DNA of 64,000 nucleotides from Niveispirillum sp. SYP-B3756 (GTDB taxonomy: Bacteria; Pseudomonadota; Alphaproteobacteria; Azospirillales; Azospirillaceae). The stretch covers positions 558,001 through 622,000 of the forward strand of contig NZ_WIDQ01000001.1 of NCBI RefSeq assembly GCF_009495745.1, given 5' to 3'. The position numbers and the translations under genes are program-made. Positions 17,924 through 26,406 of the stretch are shown piece after piece. Positions within the stretch are counted from its first letter, which is position 1. Every line of letters begins with the position of its first letter. The notes beneath the pieces were generated by a model. That model was not told the origin of the DNA and searched no databases. It saw nothing but the letters and a program-made list of their open reading frames with translations.

Positions 17924-18520
17924 GCCGATGATCCTTGATGGGCGTTGGGCCGGCCCGGATTGTGGGCAAAGCCACCGGATGCCGCAAGAGCGGGATGGGG
18001 GAAACCCAAGGGTGAACGCGTGGGGGTGGAAGGCTGAGTGTCCGCCTGAAAATTTTTTCTTTTTTATCAATATCTTACTTCTTTCACTCCGTCACCCCGG
18101 CGAAGGCCGGGGTCCAGGTTCGTAGAGCGAAGCGCCCTTTGAGTCTGGACCCCGGCCTTCGCCGGGGTGACGGTGAAATTGAAATCAAAGAAACCTTTCC
18201 GGACAGACAAGGACACCTCTGTTTCGTTTAAGAATAATCAAATTACAAAAATCACAAAATCACATCTCATGAAAAATAACTCGTTTTATCTCAGACGAAA
18301 CATTCTCAAAATGCAGTAAATAATAATTCCGAGACAAAACCAAATATACCGAATTCATCTATCAGATTGATTTATTGCTTTACTGCGGCAAATTGTTACA
18401 GGGCGCGATCCATTGCCGCAGGTCGACCTCCATGCGCATATTCAAAAGGACAAGGCGCAGCCAATGCCGCCGGTTGAAGATGTGGCAAGCAACGCTGGAA
18501 AAACCCCAAGAAGGTAGAAA
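17924..18520. other. Intergenic region with AT-rich block upstream of the CoA-transferase
   Basis: About 600 nt without a gene. It holds a family B REP pair (18089-18173). From roughly 18180 to 18390 there is a conspicuously AT-rich block (for example 18241-18310, with runs like CAAATTACAAAAATCACAAA). It probably carries the promoters of the divergent substrate-binding-protein array and CoA-transferase gene. No ORF with coding character is visible. Confidence 0.5.
18089..18173. repeat. REP-like inverted pair, family B (CCGTCACCCCGGC)
   Basis: Unit 1 is CCGTCACCCCGGC-GAAG-GCCGGGGTCCAG; unit 2 is its inverted copy ending GCCGGGGTGACGG. The spacer contains TTCGTAGAGCGAAGCGC, which recurs in the other two family B copies (46646-46730; 58878-58960, where the spacer is inverted). 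A composite element of about 85 bp. Confidence 0.88.
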
Positions 18521-20011
18521 ATGTACGAAGACCGGATTCGCCGTCAGTCCCTGCTGGATAAGATCGTTACGCCGGAAGAGGCCGCCCTGCTGATCAAGGA
18601 TGGCATGACCATCGGGATGAGCGGGTTCACCCGCGCCGGGGATGCCAAGGCCCTGCCGATTGCCATTGCCGAACGCGCCGCCAAGGAACCGATCCGCATC
18701 ACCTTGATGACGGGTGCCTCGCTGGGCAACAATATCGACAAGATCCTGACGGAGGCCGGCGTGCTGGCCCGCCGCCTGCCCTTCCAGTCCGACCCCACCC
18801 TGCGCGCCGCCATCAACCGGGGGGAGGTGATGTTCATCGATCAGCACCTGTCCGAAACGGTGGAACAGCTCCGTTCCGGCCAGATGGGACCGATTGATTA
18901 TGCGATCGTGGAGGCAACCGCCATCACCGCCGATGGCGGCATCGTGCCCACCACCTCGGTCGGCAATACGGCCAGCTTCGCCATTCTGGCGGAAAAGGTG
19001 ATTGTCGAGCTGAACCTGTCCCAGCCGCTGGAGCTGGAGGGGTTGCACGATATCTATATCCCCACCAAGCGGCCGTCGCGCACGCCGATCCCCGTGGTCT
19101 CCTGCGACAGCCGGGCGGGCACGCCCTATATCCCCATCGATCCGGCCAAGATCGCCGCCATCGTGGTGACGGAAAAGCAGGACAGTGCCGCCAATGTGGA
19201 ACCGCCGGACGATGGCACCCGCGCCATTGCCGGCCACCTGATCGACTTTTTCAAGCATGAGGTGGCGCGCGGCCGGTTGGACATGACGCTGAACCCGCTG
19301 CAGGCCGGTATCGGTTCCATCGCCAATGCCGTGCTGCATGGGCTGATCGACAGCCCCTTCCATGATCTGCGCATGTATAGCGAGGTGTTGCAGGACAGCA
19401 CGTTTGACCTGTTCGATGCCGGCAAGCTGAATTACGCCTCGGGCTCCTCCGTCACGCTCTCGGCAGAATGCGGCGGGCGGGTCTTCTCCCGCATTGCGCA
19501 GTACCGCAACCGGCTGGTGCTGCGGCCGCAGGAAATCTCCAACCATCCGGAGGTGATCCGGCGTCTGGGCGTCATCGGCATCAACACCGCGCTGGAATTC
19601 GACATTTACGGCAATGTCAATTCCACCCATGTTGATGGCACCATGATGATGAACGGCATTGGCGGGTCGGGGGATTTCGCCCGCAATGCCTATCTGTCGA
19701 TCTTCGTCACCAAATCCCTGGCCAAGGGCGGGGCGATTTCATCCGTCGTGCCGATGGTCAGCCATGTCGACCATACCGAACATGATGTGGATATTCTGGT
19801 GACAGAGGTGGGGCTGGCCGATCTGCGCGGGCTGGCCCCGCGCGAACGCGCAGGCGTGGTCATCGCCAACTGCGTCCATCCCAGCTACCGCGACCAGTTG
19901 AGCGACTATTTCAATCGGGCCAAGGCGCGCGGCGGCCATACCCCGCACCTGCTGGAAGAGGCGTTTTCCTGGCATGTCCGCCGGCAGCAGACGGGCAGCA
20001 TGAAGGGCTGA
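18521..20011 (+). CDS. Acetyl-CoA hydrolase/transferase family protein (succinyl-CoA:acetate CoA-transferase type)
   Basis: A 496-aa cytoplasmic class I CoA-transferase. The N-terminal half contains MTIGMSGFTRAGDAKALP; the C-terminal half contains YSEVLQDSTFDLFDAGK with the candidate nucleophilic Glu at E288, then SNHPEVIRRLGVIGINTALE and GNVNSTHVDG. Length and these motifs match the AarC/YgfH (TIGR03458) subgroup, which moves CoA between succinyl-CoA and acetate or propionate. ATG 18521 follows AAGGTAG. It is monocistronic behind an AT-rich promoter region. The exact acyl specificity cannot be read from sequence. Confidence 0.88.
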   Translation: MYEDRIRRQSLLDKIVTPEEAALLIKDGMTIGMSGFTRAGDAKALPIAIAERAAKEPIRITLMTGASLGNNIDKILTEAGVLARRLPFQSDPTLRAAINRGEVMFIDQHLSETVEQLRSGQMGPIDYAIVEATAITADGGIVPTTSVGNTASFAILAEKVIVELNLSQPLELEGLHDIYIPTKRPSRTPIPVVSCDSRAGTPYIPIDPAKIAAIVVTEKQDSAANVEPPDDGTRAIAGHLIDFFKHEVARGRLDMTLNPLQAGIGSIANAVLHGLIDSPFHDLRMYSEVLQDSTFDLFDAGKLNYASGSSVTLSAECGGRVFSRIAQYRNRLVLRPQEISNHPEVIRRLGVIGINTALEFDIYGNVNSTHVDGTMMMNGIGGSGDFARNAYLSIFVTKSLAKGGAISSVVPMVSHVDHTEHDVDILVTEVGLADLRGLAPRERAGVVIANCVHPSYRDQLSDYFNRAKARGGHTPHLLEEAFSWHVRRQQTGSMKG

Positions 20012-20060
20012 TACCAATCTCCCTTGATCGGAACCGAAAGGTTCTGATCAAGGCAACTGA

Positions 20061-20155
20061 TACCAACGGTCATCATTCATGACCGTTGGTACGGCGGCGA
20101 CTGCCGCCGCGCCGCCCGTGCGGCGTAGCCAAGCCAGCGGATGCTGGCGCCGGCG
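20061..20155 (+). repeat. Two-hairpin AGCCAAG repeat, copy 1
   Basis: Order: a 13-bp palindrome TACCAACGGTCAT/ATGACCGTTGGTA (20061-20091), a GC linker, hairpin 1 GCCGC-CCGT-GCGGC (20111-20124), AGCCAAG (20127-20133), then hairpin 2 CCAGC-GGAT-GCTGG (20134-20147). A further palindrome, ACCATCGG...CCGATGGT, follows at about 20178-20208. About 64 nt match the copy at 33100-33163 in inverse orientation almost exactly. It lies between the CoA-transferase and the outer-membrane protein gene. Confidence 0.75.
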
Positions 20156-20222
20156 ATTGAGGGGCACGAAAGCGTGACCATCGGTCATGATTTTGTGCCG
20201 ATGGTATGAGTATGAAATAAAT

Positions 20223-20251
20223 GGCCCCGGCGTGTGGGATACGCCGGGGCC
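20223..20251 (-). terminator. Rho-independent terminator of the outer-membrane protein gene
   Basis: An 11-bp stem GGCCCCGGCGT / ACGCCGGGGCC around a 7-nt loop. On the minus strand it is followed by ATTTATTTC. It lies downstream of the gene ending at 20373. Confidence 0.75.
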
Positions 20252-20372
20252 GCCGCGAATGGTGTGACTGGAGGGGGGACCGGCCCCAATGGGGGAGAGG
20301 GAGGGCCGGATCACACCATTCGAGGAAAACGGGACGCGGGCGCGGATGCCCGCATCCTTATTACTGGGACCA

Positions 20373-21002
20373 TCAGAACCGGTAAGCCACGCCCACGCGG
20401 ATCTGACTGTCATCCGGCTGCAGACTATAGGCATTGCCACCAGCGGTATACTTCAAAGCCTTGTAGTCCGTGTAGTTATATTCCAGGCGGGCCAGAACAT
20501 TGTCGGTGACGGCATATTCCACGCCACCGCCGAGCCGCACCCCGTTCAGGGTGTCGCTTTGGGAAACGCTGGCACCCGCCAGGGCAGACGTCACCTCGTA
20601 ATTGCTGCGCTGCCAGCCGACACGGCCATAAAGCAGGGCATCATTGGTCACCAGATAACCAGCGCGGGCGGAAATGCCATAGGTCTCGTTGCCATCCAGA
20701 CCGGTGACGCGGCCGCCGACCAGCTTGGTCTTGTCGCTCAGTTCCAGGCCGCCAAGTTCACCTTCACCGCCGACATAGAACCGGTCAAAGGTCTTGCCAT
20801 AGCCGAAGAAACCGCCATAGGTCCAGCCATCCAGGTTCAGATCGGCCTTGGCACCGGGGGCGCGGGTGGTGTCGTTGCTGGTGGTGTAGCCCGTATAGAC
20901 GCCGATATAGGGGCCGTCAAAGGGGGACTGGGCAAAGGACGGGGCCGCCGCTACGGTCATCAGGGCAACGCCACCAAGCATAGCATAAGCAAAGCGCGAC
21001 AT
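20373..21002 (-). CDS. Outer-membrane beta-barrel protein (porin-like, small)
   Basis: A 209-aa exported protein. The signal peptide MSRFAYAMLGGVALMTVAAA ends near PSFAQ. The mature chain alternates aromatic and polar residues in amphipathic strands (DGPYIGVYTGYTTS, GWTYGGFFGYG, ISARAGYLV, LLYGRVGWQ, VLARLEYNYTDY). It ends in VGVAYRF, a C-terminal Phe typical of Bam-inserted barrels. About eight strands fit the OmpA/OmpX-like fold. ATG 21002 was chosen because GAGGAG is 6 nt upstream; the in-frame ATG 21008 touches that site directly. It is monocistronic with a terminator. The function of the barrel (adhesin, pore or structural) is unknown. Confidence 0.85.
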   Translation of the reverse strand: MSRFAYAMLGGVALMTVAAAPSFAQSPFDGPYIGVYTGYTTSNDTTRAPGAKADLNLDGWTYGGFFGYGKTFDRFYVGGEGELGGLELSDKTKLVGGRVTGLDGNETYGISARAGYLVTNDALLYGRVGWQRSNYEVTSALAGASVSQSDTLNGVRLGGGVEYAVTDNVLARLEYNYTDYKALKYTAGGNAYSLQPDDSQIRVGVAYRF

Positions 21003-21509
21003 CTTCATCTCCTCAAGGTTCCCTGAAGGCAGAGATTGCCTGTGGCGCGAAATCAACGCGCAGATCAGGATAACCTACTTATTTGCTCTTCCATTCACGT
21101 CACCGGCCCGATGATTGATCGATCGCTGCGGCTTCGTGTGGTGTGATTGGTATATCCGGGGGTGAACGACGTTCGATGTGCGTCACATCACAGCAGCCAT
21201 GAACGCGGGCGATGGGCCGGTTGCGTTCTGCGGATGGGCACCTACTTGAATTGCCACAATTGAAACCCTACGCGTGGGCGGGGCGCTGCCAGGGGGCATC
21301 GCGGTGGGGCTGGCTGGATGCACCTGTTCCCCCCATGCTGGCCAGCAAGGCCCCAGCCCCCGGCAGGCCCAGGGTTGCCGACGGGATGCCCGCCCCCACC
21401 CCCGCGTCGGCCCGGACTGGCGGCATTTAAGCAGAAAGGCCATCGCCCCCACCGGCAGCGATGACGGGTGGAGAAACAGCACGCCCCCCGCCTGGGAGCC
21501 AAAACAGCC
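21003..21509. other. Intergenic region between the barrel protein and pentapeptide protein genes
   Basis: About 500 nt. The part near 21003-21130 should carry the minus-strand promoter of the barrel-protein gene. The part 21200-21500 is very GC-rich and open in several frames, but no frame shows a recognisable protein, a good start or a ribosome-binding site. I see no gene here. Confidence 0.4.
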
Positions 21510-22874
21510 TTAAAGAATCGGCAGATCCTGGGCGCCCTGCAAACGGGCGTCACGCAGGTCGCAATGGGTGAAATCCGCGCCGCTGCAGATGGCACCGGAC
21601 AGATCGGCGCCCACCAGATTGGCATCGGCCAGCTTCGCCTCGCACAGGATGGCGCCGATCAGGTTGGCCTGCCCCAGCACGGCGCGGCGCAGGTCCGCCC
21701 CGGTCAGGTCGGCCCCATCGAAACGCGCCCGCAGCAGATTGGCACTCCACAGCCGGCTGGCATTGCTTTGTATCTGCACCGCCCCCAGCTTCGCCCCCAG
21801 CAGCTTGGCCCCGGACAGGGTGGCGCGTTCCAGGGAGGCACCGCGCAGATCGGCCTTGGACAGATCAGCCCCGCGCAAATCAGCCAGCGACAGATCGGCC
21901 ATGGGCAGGGTAGCCCCGGCCAGCGTGGCCCCGCGCAGCATGGTGCAATGCATCAGGGCGGCCGACAGAACCTGCCCCGACAGGTCTTGTCCGCTGAGAT
22001 CAACCCCCGACAGGTCGGCCCGGATACCGGCCTTGCCATTGCTGTCCACCCATTGCCGGTGATCGGCCAGGATGCGGGCCAGGTCGCGCCCGTCCGCCCC
22101 CAGTTCCCGCGCCGTGACGGCACCGGCCAGATTGGCCGTGCGTCGGGTGGCATCATCCATGATGACGCCGATCAGATCGGCATTGAGGAAGCGGGTGGCA
22201 TTCAGGTCCGCCCCGGACAGGTTGGCGCCGGCCAGCGTGGCCCCGGACAGGTTGGCCTCCCGCAGGTCGGCCCCGGTCAGATCACAGCCGGTGAGATTGG
22301 AATTGGTCAGATTGGCGCGGATGAATTTGGTGCCGCGCATGATGGCATCCGTCAGGTCCGTCTGCATGACAAAGGCATTGGACAGGCGGGCGCGTGACAG
22401 GTCAGCGGCACGGATGGTGGCCACCGACATTTCGGTCGCCACCTCGATCGCCTCGAACTCATGCAGGGAAATGTCGCCATTGCCGCGCACATGCATGATG
22501 GTGCCGTCGCGCAAGTCGCTGTCGACCAGCAGCGCCTCCGACAGCACGGCGCCGCGCAGACAGGCCCCCCGCAGATCGGCCTTGCGCAGGTCCGCCCCTT
22601 CCAGATTGGCCAGGCGCAGATCGGTGGCGTAAAGATTGGCTCGGGCCAGATTGGTGCCCGTCAGCCGGGTGCCGAACATCTTGGCCCCCGACAGGTCGGC
22701 ATCGGCAAGATCGAAGCCCGACAGATCCATATGGCTGAGGTCGCGCAGCTTCAAGCTGGCGCGCACGCCGCCAGCTTGCCGGCGCAAGAAAGCCTGATGG
22801 CGACCGAGAACGCCCTGCAGCTCCGCCACCGACATACGCGAACGGTCCGGTTCCTGCCCGATCGTTCCAGCCAT
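21510..22874 (-). CDS. Pentapeptide-repeat protein
   Basis: A 454-aa protein made largely of A(D/N)LXX repeats: LSHMDLSGFDLADADLSGAK, later LSGADLNATRFLNADLIGV, ADLRGADLSKADLRGASLE and LIGAILCEAKLADANLVGAD. Such arrays fold into a right-handed quadrilateral beta-helix. The first ~35 residues (MAGTIGQEPDRSRMSVAEL) are non-repetitive. Two repeat blocks are separated by a linker around residues 240-300 (VTARELGADGRDLARILADH). Some family members mimic DNA and protect gyrase, but most have unknown roles, and the linker plus low charge do not point to a Qnr protein. Start ATG 22874; monocistronic. Confidence 0.88.
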   Translation of the reverse strand: MAGTIGQEPDRSRMSVAELQGVLGRHQAFLRRQAGGVRASLKLRDLSHMDLSGFDLADADLSGAKMFGTRLTGTNLARANLYATDLRLANLEGADLRKADLRGACLRGAVLSEALLVDSDLRDGTIMHVRGNGDISLHEFEAIEVATEMSVATIRAADLSRARLSNAFVMQTDLTDAIMRGTKFIRANLTNSNLTGCDLTGADLREANLSGATLAGANLSGADLNATRFLNADLIGVIMDDATRRTANLAGAVTARELGADGRDLARILADHRQWVDSNGKAGIRADLSGVDLSGQDLSGQVLSAALMHCTMLRGATLAGATLPMADLSLADLRGADLSKADLRGASLERATLSGAKLLGAKLGAVQIQSNASRLWSANLLRARFDGADLTGADLRRAVLGQANLIGAILCEAKLADANLVGADLSGAICSGADFTHCDLRDARLQGAQDLPIL

Positions 22875-23037
22875 GGTCCCCAGATTCCCCACACCGCACA
22901 ACAACGGGTTAACACCAGTGTGATGACAGGTGGTTATGGTTTCAACAAAGACTTTCTGAAAACCCACCCGAAATCGGTATATCCTCTGGCAAGGCAGGCG
23001 CAGACCAGCCCGCCAGGCAGCGTTATTGACTCAATTC

Positions 23038-23211
23038 CCCTGTCCCTGTATCACCCGCTCATCATTCCGGGACAGGGTTGGCCTTTCCCGGTACGGTCTA
23101 TCGGCGCCAAGGCGCCCCGCCAGTCCGCGAGTGTCGCGCACTGGCGCTTTTGCGTTTGGGGATACCCCATTCGCAAAAGCCAGGGGTGCGGCGGCAAGGG
23201 CGACCAGGAGG
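23038..23211 (+). promoter_or_regulatory. Structured leader region upstream of ffh
   Basis: Successive hairpins can be drawn: CCCTGTCCC/GGGACAGGG (23038-23046 with 23069-23077); GGCGCC-AA-GGCGCC (23103-23116); GCCAGTCCGCGA with TCGCGCACTGGC (23119-23145, one mismatch); and GCTTTTGCG/CGCAAAAGC (23146-23180) with an inner GGGG-ATA-CCCC. The ffh ribosome site AGGAGG follows at 23206-23211. It matches no riboswitch or SRP RNA consensus that I know. Confidence 0.5.
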
Positions 23212-23217
23212 ATTTGG

Positions 23218-24576
23218 ATGTTCGATGGTCTGACGGGACGGCTTGGCGATATCTTCGACCGCCTGCGCAAGCGCGGGGCGTTGTCGGAGGATGACGTCAA
23301 TGCGGCGCTCCGCGAAGTCCGCATCGCCCTGCTGGAAGCCGACGTCGCCCTGCCCGCCGTGAAGGCGTTCGTCTCCGGCGTGAAGGAAAAGGCCATCGGG
23401 ACGGAGGTGCTGCGCGGCATCAATCCGGGCCAGATGGTCATCAAGATCGTGCATGATCATCTGGTGGAACTGCTGGGCAGCACGGTTGAGGATATCAACC
23501 TGTCCGCCGTGCCGCCGGTGCCGATTCTGATGCTGGGCCTGCAGGGCTCGGGCAAGACCACCACCTCGGCCAAGATCGGCCTGCGCCTGAAGAACCGCGA
23601 GAAGAAAAAGGTTCTGATGGCGTCGCTGGATACGCGCCGCCCCGCCGCCCAGGAACAGTTGAAGGTTCTGGGTGAACAGACCGGTGTCGCTACCCTGCCC
23701 ATCGTCAAGGGCCAGACCCCGGTGGAGATCGCCAAGCGTGCCATGGAAACGGCGCGCTTGGAAGGGTTTGACGTCGTGCTGCTGGATACGGCCGGTCGCC
23801 TTGCCATCGACGAGGAGTTGATGGACGAGGTGGTGGCGATCCGCGACGCCACCCAGCCGGTGGAAAGCCTGCTGGTGGTGGATGCCATGACCGGCCAGGA
23901 CGCCGTGACCGTGGCCACTAATTTCAATGACCGGGTGGGCATCACCGGCATTGTCATGACCCGTATCGACGGTGACGCGCGCGGCGGTGCCGCGCTTTCC
24001 ATGCGCCATGTCACCGGCAAGCCCATCAAGCTGATGGGTGTGGGGGAGAAGACCGACGCGCTGGAGCCGTTCCACCCCGACCGTATCGCCGGCCGCATCC
24101 TGGGCATGGGCGACGTGGTCAGCCTGGTGGAAAAGGCCGCCGAGAGCATTGACAAGGAAGAAGCCGAAAAGCTGGCCAGGAAGCTGGAAAAAGGCGGCTT
24201 TGACCTGGAAGACATGCTGACCCAGATGCGCCAGATCACCAAGCTTGGCGGCATGGGCGGGATGCTGAACCTGCTGCCCGGTGTGGGCAAGATCAAGGAA
24301 CAGCTCAAAAACGCCAATATCGACGAGAAGATCCTGAAGCGCCAGGAAGCCATCATCCTGTCGATGACCAAGAAAGAGCGTAAGAAGCCCGATATCCTGA
24401 ATGCGTCCCGCCGCCGCCGCATTGCGCTGGGTGCCGGGGTGACGGTGGCCGACGTCAACCGCCTGATCAAGCAGTATCAGGATATGTCGGAAATGATGAA
24501 GAAGATGAAGAAGCTGGGCCAGAAGGGCCTGATGCGCCAGGGCCTGGGTGCCCTGATGCCCAAGGGTATGCGCTGA
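23218..24576 (+). CDS. ffh: Signal recognition particle protein Ffh
   Basis: A 452-aa SRP54 GTPase that binds SRP RNA and signal sequences of inner-membrane proteins. Domain order: N-domain helices (MFDGLTGRLGDIFDRLRKRG), G-domain (P-loop GLQGSGKTTTSAK, DTRRPAAQEQL, DTAGRL, TRIDGDARGG), and a Met-rich M-domain (MLTQMRQITKLGGMGGML ... MSEMMKKMKKLGQKGLMRQ). The ATG has a perfect AGGAGG 6 nt upstream. It starts the translation cluster ffh-GNAT-rpsP-rimM-trmD-rplS and sits behind a long structured leader. The stop overlaps the next ATG by 1 nt. Confidence 0.97.
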   Translation: MFDGLTGRLGDIFDRLRKRGALSEDDVNAALREVRIALLEADVALPAVKAFVSGVKEKAIGTEVLRGINPGQMVIKIVHDHLVELLGSTVEDINLSAVPPVPILMLGLQGSGKTTTSAKIGLRLKNREKKKVLMASLDTRRPAAQEQLKVLGEQTGVATLPIVKGQTPVEIAKRAMETARLEGFDVVLLDTAGRLAIDEELMDEVVAIRDATQPVESLLVVDAMTGQDAVTVATNFNDRVGITGIVMTRIDGDARGGAALSMRHVTGKPIKLMGVGEKTDALEPFHPDRIAGRILGMGDVVSLVEKAAESIDKEEAEKLARKLEKGGFDLEDMLTQMRQITKLGGMGGMLNLLPGVGKIKEQLKNANIDEKILKRQEAIILSMTKKERKKPDILNASRRRRIALGAGVTVADVNRLIKQYQDMSEMMKKMKKLGQKGLMRQGLGALMPKGMR

Positions 24577-25709
24577 TGGTTCTGCCGGTGGGTCAGGATA
24601 CGGGTGGAGCGGCCTCCGCCCCCGATCATGCGACGCTGATGACGGCGCGGCTGGTGCTGCGCCCCTTGTCGCGGGCCGATCTGCCGGCCATGCACGCGCT
24701 GCTGTCCGATCCGGACAGCATGAAATACTGGTCCCACCCGCCCCATACCAGCCTGGACCAGACGGAAGCCTCGCTGGATCGGGCGCTGGTGGAGGATGGC
24801 ACCTGCCGTACCTGGGCCATCACCACCGACGGGCAGCATTGCCTGGGCTGGACCACCATCTTCGCGGCCAAGGACCGGATGGGCTGGGTCGGCTATATCC
24901 TCTCCCCCACGCTGCGTGGCCAGGGTTACGCGGAAGAGGCGATGCGCGCCGTGCTGGATTACGGGTTCGAGGTCTGGGGCCTGCACCGGCTGGCCGCCAA
25001 TATCGACCCGCGCAACCACGCCTCGGGCGGGTTGCTGCGCCGGCTGGGTTTCACCCAGGAAGGGTTGCAGCGCCGCGATTATCTCTATGGCGGGGACTAT
25101 CTGGATACCGGCGTGTTCGGCCTGCTGGCCGATGAATGGCGGGCCAAGCGTCACCTGCCCCCGCGCACGCCGGTGCTGCAGGAGGGGCCGGTGGTGCTGC
25201 GCCCGCTGCGCAACGGCGATGCCGATGCGCTGCACGCCGCCTATGGCGATGAAGACAGTATGCGGTATATGCCGCACGCCCATTATCCCAGCATCGACCA
25301 GACGCGCGCCAAGATCGCCGGCATCGTGGCCGGTGTCACCGGCAGCCGCAACTGGGCCATCACCACCGATGGGGGGGAATGCCTGGGCTGGGCGCTGCTG
25401 CACAAGGAAACCAAGGCGCAGATTGAGCTGGGCTATATCCTGGTGCCGGCCGCCCGTGGACGCGGACTGGTGAAGGCCGCCGGGGTCGCCCTGCTGCGCC
25501 ATGCCTTTGTCGATCTGGGCAAAAGCCGCGTGGAAGCGGTGCTGGACCCGCGCAATCTGGCCTCTGCCGGGGTGGTGCGGGCACTGGGTTTCACCCTGGA
25601 AGGCGTACGCCGCCAGGGCTTTGCCCGCGAAAATGAACTTGTCGACAGCGCCATTTACGGGCTGCTGGCCCCGGAATGGGCCGACGTGCAATTGCGGGGG
25701 AAGGGCTGA
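24576..25709 (+). CDS. Tandem double-GNAT N-acetyltransferase (RimJ/RimL type)
   Basis: A 377-aa protein built from two complete RimJ/RimL-like GNAT domains. Domain 1 (about 18-190) starts ARLVLRPLSRADLPAMHALL, has its acetyl-CoA loop in LRGQGYAEEAM and continues HRLAANIDPRNHASGGLLRR. Domain 2 (about 200-372) starts GPVVLRPLRNGDADALHAAY, with ARGRGLVKAAG and VEAVLDPRNLASAGVVRAL. Shared phrases (NWAITTDGGECLGW vs TWAITTDGQHCLGW) show internal duplication. Both acetyl-CoA loops look intact. The ATG overlaps the ffh stop (TGATG), so translation is coupled to Ffh. Such enzymes acetylate N-terminal amines of proteins, for example ribosomal proteins; its place between ffh and rpsP makes a ribosomal or nascent-chain substrate plausible but unproven. 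Confidence 0.88.
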   Translation: MVLPVGQDTGGAASAPDHATLMTARLVLRPLSRADLPAMHALLSDPDSMKYWSHPPHTSLDQTEASLDRALVEDGTCRTWAITTDGQHCLGWTTIFAAKDRMGWVGYILSPTLRGQGYAEEAMRAVLDYGFEVWGLHRLAANIDPRNHASGGLLRRLGFTQEGLQRRDYLYGGDYLDTGVFGLLADEWRAKRHLPPRTPVLQEGPVVLRPLRNGDADALHAAYGDEDSMRYMPHAHYPSIDQTRAKIAGIVAGVTGSRNWAITTDGGECLGWALLHKETKAQIELGYILVPAARGRGLVKAAGVALLRHAFVDLGKSRVEAVLDPRNLASAGVVRALGFTLEGVRRQGFARENELVDSAIYGLLAPEWADVQLRGKG

Positions 25710-25891
25710 TGTGCCGCCCCCGCTGTCCCATGGTGGCCATAATGGGTGCCTCAGCACCCTGGCCTGCCATCCCGTGATGCCGGTATCCGGCGTCACATCT
25801 CTCCCGTCTTTCGTGCCCGATCTGGACGGGCACAGGCTTCAGACGGTCTGTCCCATCCAGAGAATAGCTTTTAAACCAAGGAAGTAATCAA

Positions 25892-26245
25892 ATGTCCGTG
25901 AAGATCCGTCTGGCCCGTGGTGGTTCCAAGAAGCGTCCGTTCTACAGCATCGTCGTTGCCGACAGCCGCGCCCCGCGCGATGGCGCCTTCATCGAGAAGG
26001 TTGGCACCTACAACCCGATGCTGGCCTCCGATCACCCGGAGCGCGTGGTGCTGAAGGAAGAGGCCATCAAGGGCTGGCTGTCCAAGGGCGCGCAGCCGAC
26101 CGACCGCGTTGCCAAGTTCCTGGGCAAGGCCAACCTGATCGAGGCCCCGGCCATCATCGAGAGCCCGAAGAAGTCCGCGCCCAAGGCCAAGGCCCAGGAG
26201 CGCGCCAAGCTGGCCGCCAAGGCCGCTGAAGCCGCCGCCGAGTAA
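25892..26245 (+). CDS. rpsP: 30S ribosomal protein S16
   Basis: A 117-aa S16: [20 protein letters not shown] and [22 protein letters not shown] are diagnostic. A Lys/Ala-rich C-terminal tail ([20 protein letters not shown]) extends past the E. coli protein, as is usual in alphaproteobacteria. AAGGAAG precedes the ATG. It needs its own promoter or read-through, because 180 nt separate it from the GNAT gene. It belongs to the conserved rpsP-rimM-trmD-rplS set. Confidence 0.97.
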   Translation: MSVKIRLARGGSKKRPFYSIVVADSRAPRDGAFIEKVGTYNPMLASDHPERVVLKEEAIKGWLSKGAQPTDRVAKFLGKANLIEAPAIIESPKKSAPKAKAQERAKLAAKAAEAAAE

Positions 26246-26331
26246 TGAGGCGGGGGACCGGCGGCCCCTAGAGTAGATCGCGGAAAAGCGGAATCGCTTT
26301 GGAGCGTGAATCTGCTCGCTGAACAAGGGCT

Positions 26332-26371
26332 TAGAGCCGTGTGCGTTTCCGATTAAACGCACACGGCTCTA
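26332..26371. repeat. 17-bp perfect palindrome between rpsP and rimM
   Basis: TAGAGCCGTGTGCGTTT and AAACGCACACGGCTCTA enclose the 6-nt loop CCGATT. No U tract follows, so it is not a classical terminator. The TAGAGC...GCTCTA ends resemble the intergenic palindromes widespread in alphaproteobacteria. The preceding 26270-26320 (CTAGAGTAGATCGCGGAAAA...) looks like a degenerate sister copy. In this operon it may act as an RNA stability or attenuation element. Confidence 0.7.
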
Positions 26372-26406
26372 GCCTGCCGGTCCCCGGTTTCATCAAGGAA
26401 TTTGTA

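Noticed and set aside
21183-21482. Possible small gene in the gap before the pentapeptide protein
   Set aside because: Several frames are open because of high GC; no ribosome site, no conserved motif, and a Pro/Arg/Trp-rich random-looking product.
23038-23211. 4.5S/SRP RNA gene before ffh
   Set aside because: The conserved SRP RNA apical sequence (GGAAGCAGC-type tetraloop region) is absent; the hairpins are unrelated.
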